Assembly (NCBI RefSeq): GCF_002007105.1
Contig: NZ_MVBC01000009.1
Coordinates: 124,001 to 188,000 of the forward strand
Length of the DNA: 64,000 nt
Direction of reading: 5' to 3'
Source of the DNA: Hymenobacter sp. CRA2
GTDB taxonomy: Bacteria; Bacteroidota; Bacteroidia; Cytophagales; Hymenobacteraceae
Below are positions 1 to 7,659 of the stretch, in pieces (within the stretch, counting starts at the first letter, position 1; each line of letters starts with the position of its first letter). Below the pieces are notes generated by a model. The model had not been told where the DNA came from, searched no databases, and saw nothing but the letters and a program-made list of their open reading frames with translations. A program made the position numbers and the translations under genes.

Positions 1-150
1 GGCCACTTTGTGGCGCTGCTGCTGCTCATCCAGCGCACGGGCGCCCGCCTGCTGCTCCAAAATGTGGGCACGCCGCTGGCCCAACTGCTGCGCCTGCTCC
101 GCCTCGACGACGCCTTCGGCGTGGGCCGCGCCGCCCGCGTATCCGCCTAA
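1..150 (+). CDS. 3' end of a STAS-like domain protein (partial)
   Basis: An open frame enters from the left edge and stops with TAA at 148-150, leaving 49 C-terminal residues. The pattern of a hydrophobic strand, then GARLLLQNVGTPL, then a leucine-rich helix (LAQLLRLLRLDDAF) resembles the last strand and helix of STAS domains, as in anti-sigma factor antagonists. That assignment is an inference from a short fragment. The start, the phosphorylatable serine region and any partner kinase lie outside the window. A different small alpha/beta protein is possible. Confidence 0.5.
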   Translation, partial: GHFVALLLLIQRTGARLLLQNVGTPLAQLLRLLRLDDAFGVGRAARVSA

Positions 151-345
151 GCTCGGCGCCTCCCTATTTGTACGTACTCTCCCGAACCTAAACAGGCGAG
201 GCTCATCCGTACAAAGGCGTAAAATGACTTATTCCGACATTTTTTAGGCCGATTACCTCGGCTTTTATTCCCACCCAGCCGTTAGAGCCGGGAGGGAAAC
301 GCAGCTTCTCGTTCTCCTTTCCACAACCAACCATCTTTTTTAGCT

Positions 346-645
346 ATGGCAGCGAACAACCAAAACACGCGCGGCGGCTCATCGGCCCAACACGCACAAG
401 CCGGCCGCATGGGCGCCGAAGCCCGCAACACCCAACAAAGCAGCAACCAGAGCCGCACGCAGAGCAACACCAGCAAGCGCGGCTTTGCTTCCATGGACCC
501 GGAAGAGCAGCGCCGCATCGCCTCGGAAGGCGGCAAGGCCTCGCACGCCAGCGGCCGCGGCCACGAGTGGACCTCCGCCGAAGCCCGCGAAGCCGGCCGC
601 AAGGGCGGCCAGAGCAGCAACCGCACCAAGGCTCAGCAGAAGTAA
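346..645 (+). CDS. KGG-motif stress protein (YciG/GsiB-like)
   Basis: This 99-residue, very hydrophilic protein has no membrane segment or signal peptide. The first 45 residues are Gln/Asn/Ser-rich and look disordered. Residues 47-90 carry the family signature: GFASMDPEEQRRIASEGGKA, then HEWTSAEAREAGRKGG, i.e. two copies of the (K/E)GG motif. Proteins with this repeat are general-stress proteins resembling plant LEA proteins, probably protecting macromolecules during desiccation or osmotic stress; the mechanism is not settled. It is a lone gene bounded downstream by a strong hairpin. The ATG at 346 is the only sensible start. Confidence 0.85.
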   Translation: MAANNQNTRGGSSAQHAQAGRMGAEARNTQQSSNQSRTQSNTSKRGFASMDPEEQRRIASEGGKASHASGRGHEWTSAEAREAGRKGGQSSNRTKAQQK

Positions 646-725
646 CCGCCCGCTAACGGGTGTATCCAGATTGCTCCACCAGGCAACCTTACCCCTACGG
701 TTCACTTGCTGAGCTATGAAAACAG

Positions 726-757
726 ACGGCCCCCGGAGACTACTCTCCGGGGGCCGT
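726..757. terminator. Bidirectional intrinsic terminator
   Basis: A perfect 13-bp stem (726-738 with 745-757) around a 6-nt loop is followed by TTTT on the plus strand. It sits between the convergent KGG gene and the cyanophycinase gene and can serve both. Confidence 0.85.
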
Positions 758-785
758 TTTGCTTGGGGCGCGCAGCGCCGGGCGG

Positions 786-1703
786 TTAGGAGTACATCTG
801 CTCCAGCACCGGAATGACGTAGCGCTGCCCGCGGGCCAGCAGGTGCAGGTGCAGGTCGCGGATAGAAAACACTTCGCCGGGCTTGATTTCGTGGATGGTG
901 TTGCCGTTGCAGTGCAGCCCGTCTACCACCACAACCAGGCCGTTGCCCACCACTTCTATGTCCTTGCCGTTGGTCACCACGATGCCCGTGTCCTCTTCCA
1001 GCCCAATGCCGATGCAGCCGGGGTTGGTGGCAATGATCTGGGCCATGCGCACGATGCGCCCGCGCTTCACAAAGTGCGTATCGATGGCCACGTCGTGCAT
1101 GAACTGCAGGCCGGTGGTGATGTGGATTTCGTCTTTCTGGTAGCCGGCGTCGTTGCGGCCCTGGTAAATCATGGGCGTCGACATGGCGGCCGCTCCCGCG
1201 CTGGTCCCGCCGATAACGAAGTGGCTTTCGGTGTAGCGCTGCTTGATGCGCTTCAGAAATTCCGTGCCACCCAGAATGGCGGTGAGGCGCAGCTGGTCGC
1301 CGCCGGTAAACATCATCCCGGCCGCTTCATCGAGCAGGCGCAGGTTTTCCTCGGTGTCTACCTCGTCGCGGGAGCGGATGTCGAGCACTTCCACCCGCTT
1401 CAGGCCCAGGTCGGTGAACACCTTCACGTAGTCCTGACCCGATTCCACGGGCTCTTCCGAGGCCGTCGGAATTACCAGTACCGGCCCGTCGCCGCGCAGC
1501 TCGTCCACGAAGCGCTGTAGTATGATGTCGGAGGCAAACTCGTCGTATTCGCTTTCTTCCTGGGACTTCTTGTTAACGTCCTTTTGCTCGTGGCCGCCGA
1601 TGGCAATAAGCACCCCTTTGGGCGGGGGGCAGCTGCTGGCCCCGCTGTGCGACGAGGAGCCTTTTTCTCCGTTTGACATCCTGGATTTCTTCTTGGTAGG
1701 CAT
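786..1703 (-). CDS. cphB: Cyanophycinase (peptidase family S51)
   Basis: Cyanophycinase is an exopeptidase-type serine hydrolase that cuts cyanophycin (multi-L-arginyl-poly-L-aspartate) into beta-Asp-Arg dipeptides. The 305-residue protein shows the S51 layout: a flexible Ser/Lys-rich N-terminus (1-28), GVLIAIGGHEQ (30-40), VLVIPTAS (75-82), FTGGDQ (132-137) and the nucleophile elbow GGTSAGA with catalytic Ser168. No signal peptide is visible, so it should act in the cytoplasm. The length is slightly above the usual 270-290 because of the N-terminal extension. No cyanophycin synthetase is present in the window, so the substrate may be made elsewhere in the genome or be a related peptide. Confidence 0.88.
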   Translation of the reverse strand: MPTKKKSRMSNGEKGSSSHSGASSCPPPKGVLIAIGGHEQKDVNKKSQEESEYDEFASDIILQRFVDELRGDGPVLVIPTASEEPVESGQDYVKVFTDLGLKRVEVLDIRSRDEVDTEENLRLLDEAAGMMFTGGDQLRLTAILGGTEFLKRIKQRYTESHFVIGGTSAGAAAMSTPMIYQGRNDAGYQKDEIHITTGLQFMHDVAIDTHFVKRGRIVRMAQIIATNPGCIGIGLEEDTGIVVTNGKDIEVVGNGLVVVVDGLHCNGNTIHEIKPGEVFSIRDLHLHLLARGQRYVIPVLEQMYS

Positions 1704-2154
1704 ACCTGATTATGGCAGATGTGTAGCGGCAGTAATTAGTACGCCCATTGGCGGGGCGCGGATGTAAGCCGCCGGCACTTCTGTTCTACGCTAAGCCCAC
1801 GTATTTAGTCAGCTAATAATTTGTACTCAACGAGTTATTTACCGGCGCGAGGCAACGAAATAACGCCTGACAATTTAATCGGATATAAAAATTACGTGTT
1901 TTAACCACGCGGTATTTCCGTATTTACCACTGCCCACCGCCAGCCGCTTGCACGTTAAAGACAGCGAGTCCGATGCCCTTTCATCGAGTTGCGGCGGGGT
2001 ACTACTCCTTACCTCAAGGGGCATCCGGGCTAAGCCTGCGGCCTTGTGCCAGGGCTTCCCGCCGTGGGTTGTGGGTACTCGTCATGGTACCAAACAAAAG
2101 ACAGGGCCCCGGCACTATGCTGGTGGCCCTGCTTTGTTTTCTGGCGGCTACGAT
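1704..2154. other. Noncoding gap between cphB and the next minus-strand gene
   Basis: This 451-bp stretch contains only short overlapping open frames without recognisable protein features. Its first half (about 1780-1930) is clearly AT-richer than the neighbouring genes and should hold the cphB promoter; I could not place a clean TAnnTTTG box. Its right end holds a hairpin terminator (2102-2131). Nothing else was recognised. Confidence 0.6.
2102..2131 (-). terminator. Intrinsic terminator of the 2155-2703 gene
   Basis: The arms CAGGGCC (2102-2108) and GGCCCTG (2125-2131) close a hairpin with some further internal pairing. On the minus strand it is followed by a T-rich stretch (TCTTTTGTTTG). 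It lies 24 bp beyond the stop of the minus-strand gene. Confidence 0.7.
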
Positions 2155-2703
2155 TCAGCAACCCGGATAATAGCTCAGCCGCTCGTAATCCTCTCGTTCA
2201 AGCTTCAGGACTTGCATACGGCCGCTGGTTAGTTCAGCCCGAGTAAAATAGCAGCGAAAAGCATCATCTACTGCTTGGCCTGCAAGGCGCGGAAACACAT
2301 TACCGCCGCCGTTGGGATGCCGTTTGCCCAAGTTCTGATACGTAGAGTTGCAGACAAAATACCGCATCTTCTTGGTGCGCTCTGCGGTAAGCTTTTGGGC
2401 CTGCAGAAATTCAGCTAACCGCTTTTTTTCCTCTTCGCTCAGATGAGGATTATCGGTTACGAAGTGCTTTATCTCCGCCGGCACTGACGGATCAAATATC
2501 AAAAACTTACTGATCCGACAGAGGTAGCGCATCGAGCCGTTGCGGTTACGAGCCACGATGTAGCGAACCATCCGGTACTTGTAAGTATCACTGGCGGGAA
2601 ACTCATAGACTCGGTGGTTCTGCAAGGAGTCCTCGCCGCCTTGATTACCAGGCACTGATATGACTAACTCATTTTCTTCTAATTCCAGGGTAGCTAGGCA
2701 CAT
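2155..2703 (-). CDS. Hypothetical protein
   Basis: This 182-residue soluble protein was not recognised. It begins MCLATLELEENELV, has a beta-rich first half with YKYRMVRYIV and RNGSMRYLCRI, and a charged helical centre (HLSEEEKKRLAEFL). No signal peptide or membrane segment is seen. The frame stays open far upstream through the RidA gene in another frame, but the ATG at 2703 is the first start after rpsite-free sequence beyond that gene, so the longer reading is rejected. It follows ridA by 32 bp on the same strand and probably shares its transcript. Its codon use is less GC-rich than ridA, which hints at a younger gene. Confidence 0.6.
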   Translation of the reverse strand: MCLATLELEENELVISVPGNQGGEDSLQNHRVYEFPASDTYKYRMVRYIVARNRNGSMRYLCRISKFLIFDPSVPAEIKHFVTDNPHLSEEEKKRLAEFLQAQKLTAERTKKMRYFVCNSTYQNLGKRHPNGGGNVFPRLAGQAVDDAFRCYFTRAELTSGRMQVLKLEREDYERLSYYPGC

Positions 2704-2735
2704 GTTGTAGCAGTTAAGTTGAGCCTTATGACATT

Positions 2736-3179
2736 CTACCGCTCCCCTACCCAGGCCACGCACTTCAGCTCGATGGCAATGGGCGTGGGCAGGCAGTTGA
2801 TTTCGACGGTGGTGCGGCAGGGCTGGTTGGTGGCGAAATACTGGGCGTACAGGCGGTTGTAGGTGGCGAAGTCGTCCTTCATGTTGGTCAGGAACACGGT
2901 CACGTCCACCAGGTCTTCCCAGCGGGCCCCGGCCTCCTCCACGATGTAGCGCACGTTCTGAAACACGGCGTGGCACTGGCTTTCGAAGTCGTAGCGCAGG
3001 ATGTTGCCGTCCTCGTCCAGCTCCACGCCGGGAATGGCTTTCTGCCCGCGCTGGCGCGGGCCCACGCCCGAGAGGAAAAGCAGGTTGCCCACGCGGCGGG
3101 CATGCGGGTAGAGGCCCACTGGCTCGGGGGCGCGCGAAGAGTTCAGGGCCGACGGATCGGTAGTGGCGGGAGAGGTCAT
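2736..3179 (-). CDS. RidA/YjgF family protein
   Basis: RidA-family proteins are small trimeric enzymes; classical members hydrolyse reactive enamine/imine intermediates released by PLP enzymes, and relatives act as aminomuconate or other deaminases. The 147-residue sequence has the family features: LFLSGVGP (34-41), the central helix around QCHAVFQNV, VTVFLTNM (93-100) and the substrate-site arginine in CRTTVE (Arg122) followed by Glu137 in the last strand. The extended loop GQKAIPGVELDEDGN places it nearer the aminomuconate-deaminase-like branch than classical RidA, which is an inference. It is cytoplasmic. It is the promoter-proximal gene of a two-gene unit with the hypothetical gene at 2155-2703. 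Confidence 0.85.
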   Translation of the reverse strand: MTSPATTDPSALNSSRAPEPVGLYPHARRVGNLLFLSGVGPRQRGQKAIPGVELDEDGNILRYDFESQCHAVFQNVRYIVEEAGARWEDLVDVTVFLTNMKDDFATYNRLYAQYFATNQPCRTTVEINCLPTPIAIELKCVAWVGER

Positions 3180-3279
3180 GGGCCGAAAATAGCCGCTTTT
3201 TCCTAGCTTCGGCTGAACCAGTACGCCGCGTGGTCCGGTTGTTGAGAGCAGGCCCGCGCTTCACCTTACGCTGCTTTCT

Positions 3280-4077
3280 ATGCTCCGCTCCGCACGCCTG
3301 GCCCTCGTAGTGGCCGCCCTCGGCCTGGCCGCCGCCCCCGCTGCCGAGGCGCAGAAAACCAAGCTGAAGTACCCCAAGCAGTCGGCACCCGACGTGTACG
3401 ACGCCACCGAAAAGCCCGCCGAACCAGTGGGCGGCGCGCAAGCGTACGCCGATTACCTCGGCGACAAGCTCAACTACCCCACCGCCGCGCTGCGGGCCGG
3501 CGTGCAAGGCACCGTGGAAATTACCATGGTGGTAGAAAAAACCGGCGCTACCTCCAACTGGCAGGTGACCAAAAGCCTCTCGCCCGAGTGCGACGCCGAG
3601 GCCCTGCGGCTGGTAAAAGCCGGCCCGCGCTGGAAACCCGCCGAGCACAAGGGCGGCGTGGTGCGCCAGCGCGTGACCTTGCCCGTTACATTCCAGATTC
3701 CGGCCGGTAGCGAAGGCGCCAGCGCCGCCACCCAGCCCGGGGCCGCCCCGGCCGCCGACGCCGGCCCCCAAACCGTGTCGCCCGATGAGCCGGCCCGCCC
3801 CGTCGGCGGCACCGATGCGTGGTTTGAGTGGGTACAGAAGGAGCAGAAGTACCCGGCCCAGGCCCGGCAGCGCAAGGTGGAAGGCAAGGTGCTGATGGAG
3901 TTTTTCATCGAGAAAGACGGCTCGCTTTCCAACATCAAACCCGTTAAGCGTCTGGGCTCTGGCCTCGATGAAGAAGCCATCCGCATCGTAAAAGCCAGCC
4001 CAAAATGGGAGCCGGCAAAATATAAGGGGCAGCCTATCCGTCAGAAGATGGTACTACCCATCCTCTTTCAGCTTTAG
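3280..4077 (+). CDS. Energy-transducer TonB-like protein with two TonB C-terminal domains
   Basis: The 265-residue protein starts with a cleavable-looking signal peptide (MLRSARLALVV...AAEAQ, cleavage near 25). Two homologous domains follow. Domain 1 (about 50-140) contains YPTAALRAGVQGTVEITMVV; domain 2 (about 170-265) contains YPAQARQRKVEGKVLMEFFI. Both show the YPxxA...G.V...(V/I)..(D/T)G pattern of TonB C-terminal domains and end in a V.LP(V/I).FQ(I/L) strand. An Ala/Pro linker (about 143-170) joins them. A canonical TonB has an N-terminal membrane anchor and one such domain; here the N-terminus looks like a secretory signal, so a periplasmic partner or stress protein rather than a true energy transducer is possible. 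The gene stands alone. Confidence 0.8.
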   Translation: MLRSARLALVVAALGLAAAPAAEAQKTKLKYPKQSAPDVYDATEKPAEPVGGAQAYADYLGDKLNYPTAALRAGVQGTVEITMVVEKTGATSNWQVTKSLSPECDAEALRLVKAGPRWKPAEHKGGVVRQRVTLPVTFQIPAGSEGASAATQPGAAPAADAGPQTVSPDEPARPVGGTDAWFEWVQKEQKYPAQARQRKVEGKVLMEFFIEKDGSLSNIKPVKRLGSGLDEEAIRIVKASPKWEPAKYKGQPIRQKMVLPILFQL

Positions 4078-4162
4078 GTAGTCCCTGCTCGCTGTATTCG
4101 CCGAAACATTTCGGGGCGCGGCGGGTACTTGTAGCACCATTCCGCCCCTATACCGCCGCGCC

Positions 4163-5707
4163 ATGTTCAGCCCCCTGCCCGTCGTCTCGCCGCACGCCAT
4201 CATTGTGCCGGCAGCCGCCGAATATACCATCTGGCCTTATCAGCACCGCTTTCAGCAGGCGGCCCAGCACATGGCGGAGGGCATTTTCGACGACCTCGAC
4301 GCCGAGTTGCAGCCCCAGGTGCTGCTCATCGGCATTCCGCTGGAGGGCGGCGCGGCCGTGTGCCTGGAGCCCGACACCTGCGGCCTGCCGCCGGAGGCTT
4401 TCAACGGCGTGGTGGCGCGCGGGCAGTACCTGCGCCGCACTGAGTCGGATACCTGGCCTTCGCGCGAGGGCGACACAGCCGAAATCCGGCGGCGGCGGCA
4501 CGAGTTCAAGGGCATCAAAATGGCCGTGCAGGAAGTGCTCGACGAGCTGACGCCCCGCAACGGCGCCCGGCGCTCCTTCTCGGGCTGGCCGGTGCTCATC
4601 GGCGACTTTTTCGTGGTGACGGTGCTGCAGGTGCGCCGCAAGGCCCTGCGCCACCACCCCGCCCTGAAGCCTTACCGCTACTACACCGACGGCCGCCCGC
4701 TGGCTTCCTCGCTGATCGAAGCCGCCATTGCGCGCTTCAACGAGGAATGCATCAAGGCCCTCACGGAGCCTGAGCCCGGCGCCGGCCTGCTCACCCGCCC
4801 GCGCGACACCGACGAAATCGTGCGCGGCGCCGGCAAGTTTCTGATGGACACGCCCGCCCAGGCCTTGGGCCTCGACCCGGCCGGGGCCAAGCTGTTCAAC
4901 GTGCTGAACACGGTGTCATCCTTGCGCTACGAGGGTACGGCCGGCGTGGGCCAGATGGTGCTGGCCCGCCGCGGCCACCCCAACGTGCAGGAAATCTTTG
5001 CCCTCACCTGCCCCACCCCGCTCAGCGACTACCGCGCCGTGCGCAAGCTTTTGCAGATGTCGACGGCCGACGTGAGCCTGCTCTCCGACGGCGAAAACGT
5101 GTACGCCCTGGGCCGCACCGTGGGCCAGTACGACGCCAGCCGCGAGGATATGTTCATCATCAGCTTCCTGCACCACTATGTGTGGGAGCTGCGCCACGAC
5201 GGACAGGTGCTGGTGCGCTCCTCGTACGGGCAGCCCAGCCTGCCGCAGTCGCGCCTGAGCCGCTCGGAGTTTCGGCGGGGCCTGCGCCACACCTTCGGGG
5301 TGAACGAACCTGAGAAAGTAGAGCGCCTCTGGGACGTGCTGCTCGAAGCCAGCCGCCAGAAGCACGGCACGCTGGTGGTCATCACCACCGAAGCCCTGGC
5401 CGAAGCCGACCGCCTGAAGCTGCAGTGCACGCTCATCGAGCCGGTGCCGCTCACGCCGCTTATCACGCGCTTGGTCACCGCCATCGATGGGGCCGTGCTC
5501 ATCGACCCGGAGGCGTACTGCTATTCCATCGGCGTGATTCTGGACGGCAAGGCCTCGGGCCGGGGCTCCAGCACCCGCGGGGCCCGCTACAACTCCGCCC
5601 TGCGCTACGTGGAAAGCTCGCCCTACCCCTGCATGGCCATTGTGGTCAGTGAAGACGGTCTGGTCGACATCCTGACCAAGGACACGCTGCCAAACCGACA
5701 CGAGTAA
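4163..5707 (+). CDS. Protein with C-terminal DisA_N-type (diadenylate cyclase) nucleotide-binding domain
   Basis: The 514-residue protein ends in a domain resembling the DisA/CdaA diadenylate cyclase fold: DGAVLID (from Asp442), a strand YSIGVILDG, GARYNSA (473-479) where classical enzymes have GxRHRAA, and CMAIVVSEDGLV where they have a VVVSEE..G strand. The first 430 residues hold no membrane segments; they look like the large N-terminal sensor region found in some Bacteroidota DisA_N proteins (called DACNV in domain surveys, from memory). If active, it makes c-di-AMP from two ATP in the cytoplasm. The changed RHR motif leaves activity open; it may instead be a nucleotide sensor. It is a single-gene unit followed by a long palindrome. 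Confidence 0.75.
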   Translation: MFSPLPVVSPHAIIVPAAAEYTIWPYQHRFQQAAQHMAEGIFDDLDAELQPQVLLIGIPLEGGAAVCLEPDTCGLPPEAFNGVVARGQYLRRTESDTWPSREGDTAEIRRRRHEFKGIKMAVQEVLDELTPRNGARRSFSGWPVLIGDFFVVTVLQVRRKALRHHPALKPYRYYTDGRPLASSLIEAAIARFNEECIKALTEPEPGAGLLTRPRDTDEIVRGAGKFLMDTPAQALGLDPAGAKLFNVLNTVSSLRYEGTAGVGQMVLARRGHPNVQEIFALTCPTPLSDYRAVRKLLQMSTADVSLLSDGENVYALGRTVGQYDASREDMFIISFLHHYVWELRHDGQVLVRSSYGQPSLPQSRLSRSEFRRGLRHTFGVNEPEKVERLWDVLLEASRQKHGTLVVITTEALAEADRLKLQCTLIEPVPLTPLITRLVTAIDGAVLIDPEAYCYSIGVILDGKASGRGSSTRGARYNSALRYVESSPYPCMAIVVSEDGLVDILTKDTLPNRHE

Positions 5708-5775
5708 GCAGCCTCCGAAGCGGAGAGTGTGCGGCGGATTTAGACTCAGGTACTGCCCGATCCGCCGTCCGCTCA

Positions 5776-5834
5776 CCGCAGCCTCTCTACCGCTTCGTCT
5801 GCTACTGTTCAACGAAGCGGTAGAGAGGCTGCGG
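5776..5834. repeat. 23-bp perfect inverted repeat
   Basis: The arms 5776-5798 and 5812-5834 are perfect reverse complements around a 13-nt loop. There is no T-tract on either side, so it is not a standard terminator although it sits between convergent genes (4163-5707 and 5934-6938). The right arm runs into GCTCAGCATGACC, which resembles a motif at 25813-25825. It may be an intergenic palindromic repeat element. Confidence 0.75.
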
Positions 5835-5933
5835 CGAGGCTCAGCATGACCGACCGTTCTGGAGTTTTCAGATACGTCCTGGCAGCATTTCTGGCGCCAT
5901 CCACGCACGCTCTTAGCGCCCGCTGCTACCCGG

Positions 5934-6938
5934 CTACCGCTCCCACCAGCGGGAACTGAAGCCCGTAGGTGCTACCTCTGTAGGCGCGCCAGGCGTGGGC
6001 AGCAGTAACGAAATGCCCGCATCCTCGGCCAACCGCTGGACCTGCTCTACCGGCTCGCGCCAGCTGTGGAAAGCCAGGTTGAACGTGCCCCAGTGCAACG
6101 GCAACATTACCCGCCCCTGCAGTGCCCGATGCGTCGCCAGAGCGTGCGCGGGGCCCATGTGAATATCCGGCCAGTTAGCGCCGTACGCCCCGATTTCCAG
6201 CATCGTCAGGTCGAAAGGGCCGTATGTGGCACCGATTTCGGCAAAAACGGCCGGCATCGGGCCGGAGTCGCCACCGAAGAACACGCGGTGCCGGGGCCCC
6301 TGCAGCACGTAAGCTGCCCACAGCGTTTCGTTGCGGTTGGTGATGCCCCGCCCGGCAAAGTGCCGCGCCGGTACCGCCGTGATGGTCATATCAGCTGCCA
6401 GCGGTACCGAATCGGTCCAGTTCAGCTCGTGAATCAGGGGCGGGGCAAACCCGGCACCGGCAAAGTACCGGCCCACGCCCAGCGGGCAGAACACCGGCAC
6501 GGTAGGCTGTAGGCGAGCCAGCTGGCGCAGGGTGGCCGGGTCGAGGTGGTCGTAATGGTCGTGCGACTGCACAATGGCGTCGAGCGGCGGCAAATCGGCC
6601 AGGGCCAGCGGCACCGGAAAAAAGCGTTTGCCAAAGCCCAAGGGCATGGGCGAGGCGTACGGGGCCCACATGGGGTCGGTGAGGATGCGGCGGCCATCAA
6701 GCTCTAGCAATACCGTGGAGTGGCCCAGCCACGTCACGCGCAGGCCGCTGGGCGGGGGCGTCCGGTACGCGGCCGTATCGCCGCGAAACGGCGGCAGGGC
6801 TGGCTTGGGCACCCGCTCCTCGGGACCAGTGAGCAGCTGACGCAGCGTGGAAAAGGTGCTACCTTCCAGGCCAACGGCCGTGGGTACAGGATTGACAAAC
6901 TTGAGGCCGTCGCGGCGGGCGCGCTGAAGCAGAGACAT
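5934..6938 (-). CDS. MBL-fold metallo-hydrolase (NAPE-PLD/UlaG-like)
   Basis: This is a metallo-beta-lactamase-fold hydrolase of the NAPE-PLD/UlaG-like branch. Metal-binding motifs are visible: LGHSTVLLEL (71-80), the HxHxDH core SHDHYDHLD (His126, His128, Asp130, His131), GGDSGP for a further ligand, and LPLHWGTF near the end. The first 60 residues match the N-terminal arm of this branch. I chose ATG at 6938 (334 residues) over a TTG 24 bp upstream. The substrate is unknown; relatives act on N-acyl ethanolamine phospholipids or lactones. No signal peptide is seen. It converges on the DisA_N-domain gene and follows the 7014-7532 gene by 75 bp. Confidence 0.85.
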   Translation of the reverse strand: MSLLQRARRDGLKFVNPVPTAVGLEGSTFSTLRQLLTGPEERVPKPALPPFRGDTAAYRTPPPSGLRVTWLGHSTVLLELDGRRILTDPMWAPYASPMPLGFGKRFFPVPLALADLPPLDAIVQSHDHYDHLDPATLRQLARLQPTVPVFCPLGVGRYFAGAGFAPPLIHELNWTDSVPLAADMTITAVPARHFAGRGITNRNETLWAAYVLQGPRHRVFFGGDSGPMPAVFAEIGATYGPFDLTMLEIGAYGANWPDIHMGPAHALATHRALQGRVMLPLHWGTFNLAFHSWREPVEQVQRLAEDAGISLLLPTPGAPTEVAPTGFSSRWWER

Positions 6939-7013
6939 GGCAGCGGATGTGGTAAAACGCAAGTAGCCGGGCTACTCACGCGCTGACGCTCAAGCTACCG
7001 AAATACTTTGCCG

Positions 7014-7532
7014 CTAGGCCCGGTTTTTAGCCCGAAACGACCACGTGATGTGAAACACGGCCACCACATCGCCGCTGGCGTCGCGGCCGGTGCTGGTGGC
7101 GCGTACGGTGCGGCCCTCGCCGGTGGCCCGGCTTTCGGCAATGGCCTGCGCAATGACCTCACCGTCGGTGCACTCGAAGGCTACGCGCGTCACGGCTTTC
7201 TTGTGAAACGAGGCCTCCATACCCACAACCAGCATGGACACGGGCGCGCCGGTGCTGGTGTGCATCATGGCCAGCACGCCGGAAGCCATTTCGGCGGCCA
7301 TGCTCTGGCAGGCGAAGTAGATGCTGCGGAAGGGATTCTTAGTGAGAAACTTAAACGGAACCGTAACCGTGGCCGCGCCAAACGAAAGCTGCTGCACGCG
7401 CACGCCGGCCAGACCGGCTGCCGGCAACTGGCTCAGCAGGAACACCCGCTGCTTAAGCGGATCGAGCAGACGGCGCCGGAAAGCGGCCAGCTGCGGAGTA
7501 TCGGCGGGGGCGTTGGCGGCGGGTTGGGACAT
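7014..7532 (-). CDS. DUF4442-type hotdog-fold protein
   Basis: The 172-residue protein looks like the hotdog-fold DUF4442/YiiD-like family, whose members are thioesterase-like. Features are the N-terminal helix LAAFRRRLLDPLKQ, the strand VRVQQLSFGAATVTVPFKF, NPFRSIYFACQSMAAEMASGVL (the hot-dog helix) and a late strand VVAVFHITWSFRAKN. It is soluble with no signal peptide. A real acyl-CoA substrate cannot be named. It is divergent from the 7660-8169 gene across about 125 bp and upstream of the MBL-fold gene on the same strand. Confidence 0.7.
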   Translation of the reverse strand: MSQPAANAPADTPQLAAFRRRLLDPLKQRVFLLSQLPAAGLAGVRVQQLSFGAATVTVPFKFLTKNPFRSIYFACQSMAAEMASGVLAMMHTSTGAPVSMLVVGMEASFHKKAVTRVAFECTDGEVIAQAIAESRATGEGRTVRATSTGRDASGDVVAVFHITWSFRAKNRA

Positions 7533-7659
7533 GGCAGTAGCGCAGGAAGGATGAGGCGGCCTAAAGTAGCGGAAATAGTCGGCATGCCGACTACCTTATT
7601 CCCGCGTTCCGCATTTTGCGTTACCTTTCGTGGAGCTGCTGTTCCTTAGTTCCTTGCCG

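Noticed and set aside
1948-2246. Three short overlapping plus-strand frames
   Set aside because: They overlap a terminator hairpin and the end of the minus-strand gene, and show no protein-like composition.
2704-3771. Extended upstream part of the frame that ends at 2155
   Set aside because: The part beyond 2703 runs through ridA and the TonB gene in the wrong frames and is of low complexity; only 2155-2703 was kept.
5776-5834. Palindrome considered as a terminator
   Set aside because: The stem is strong but neither side has a T-tract; kept as a repeat instead.
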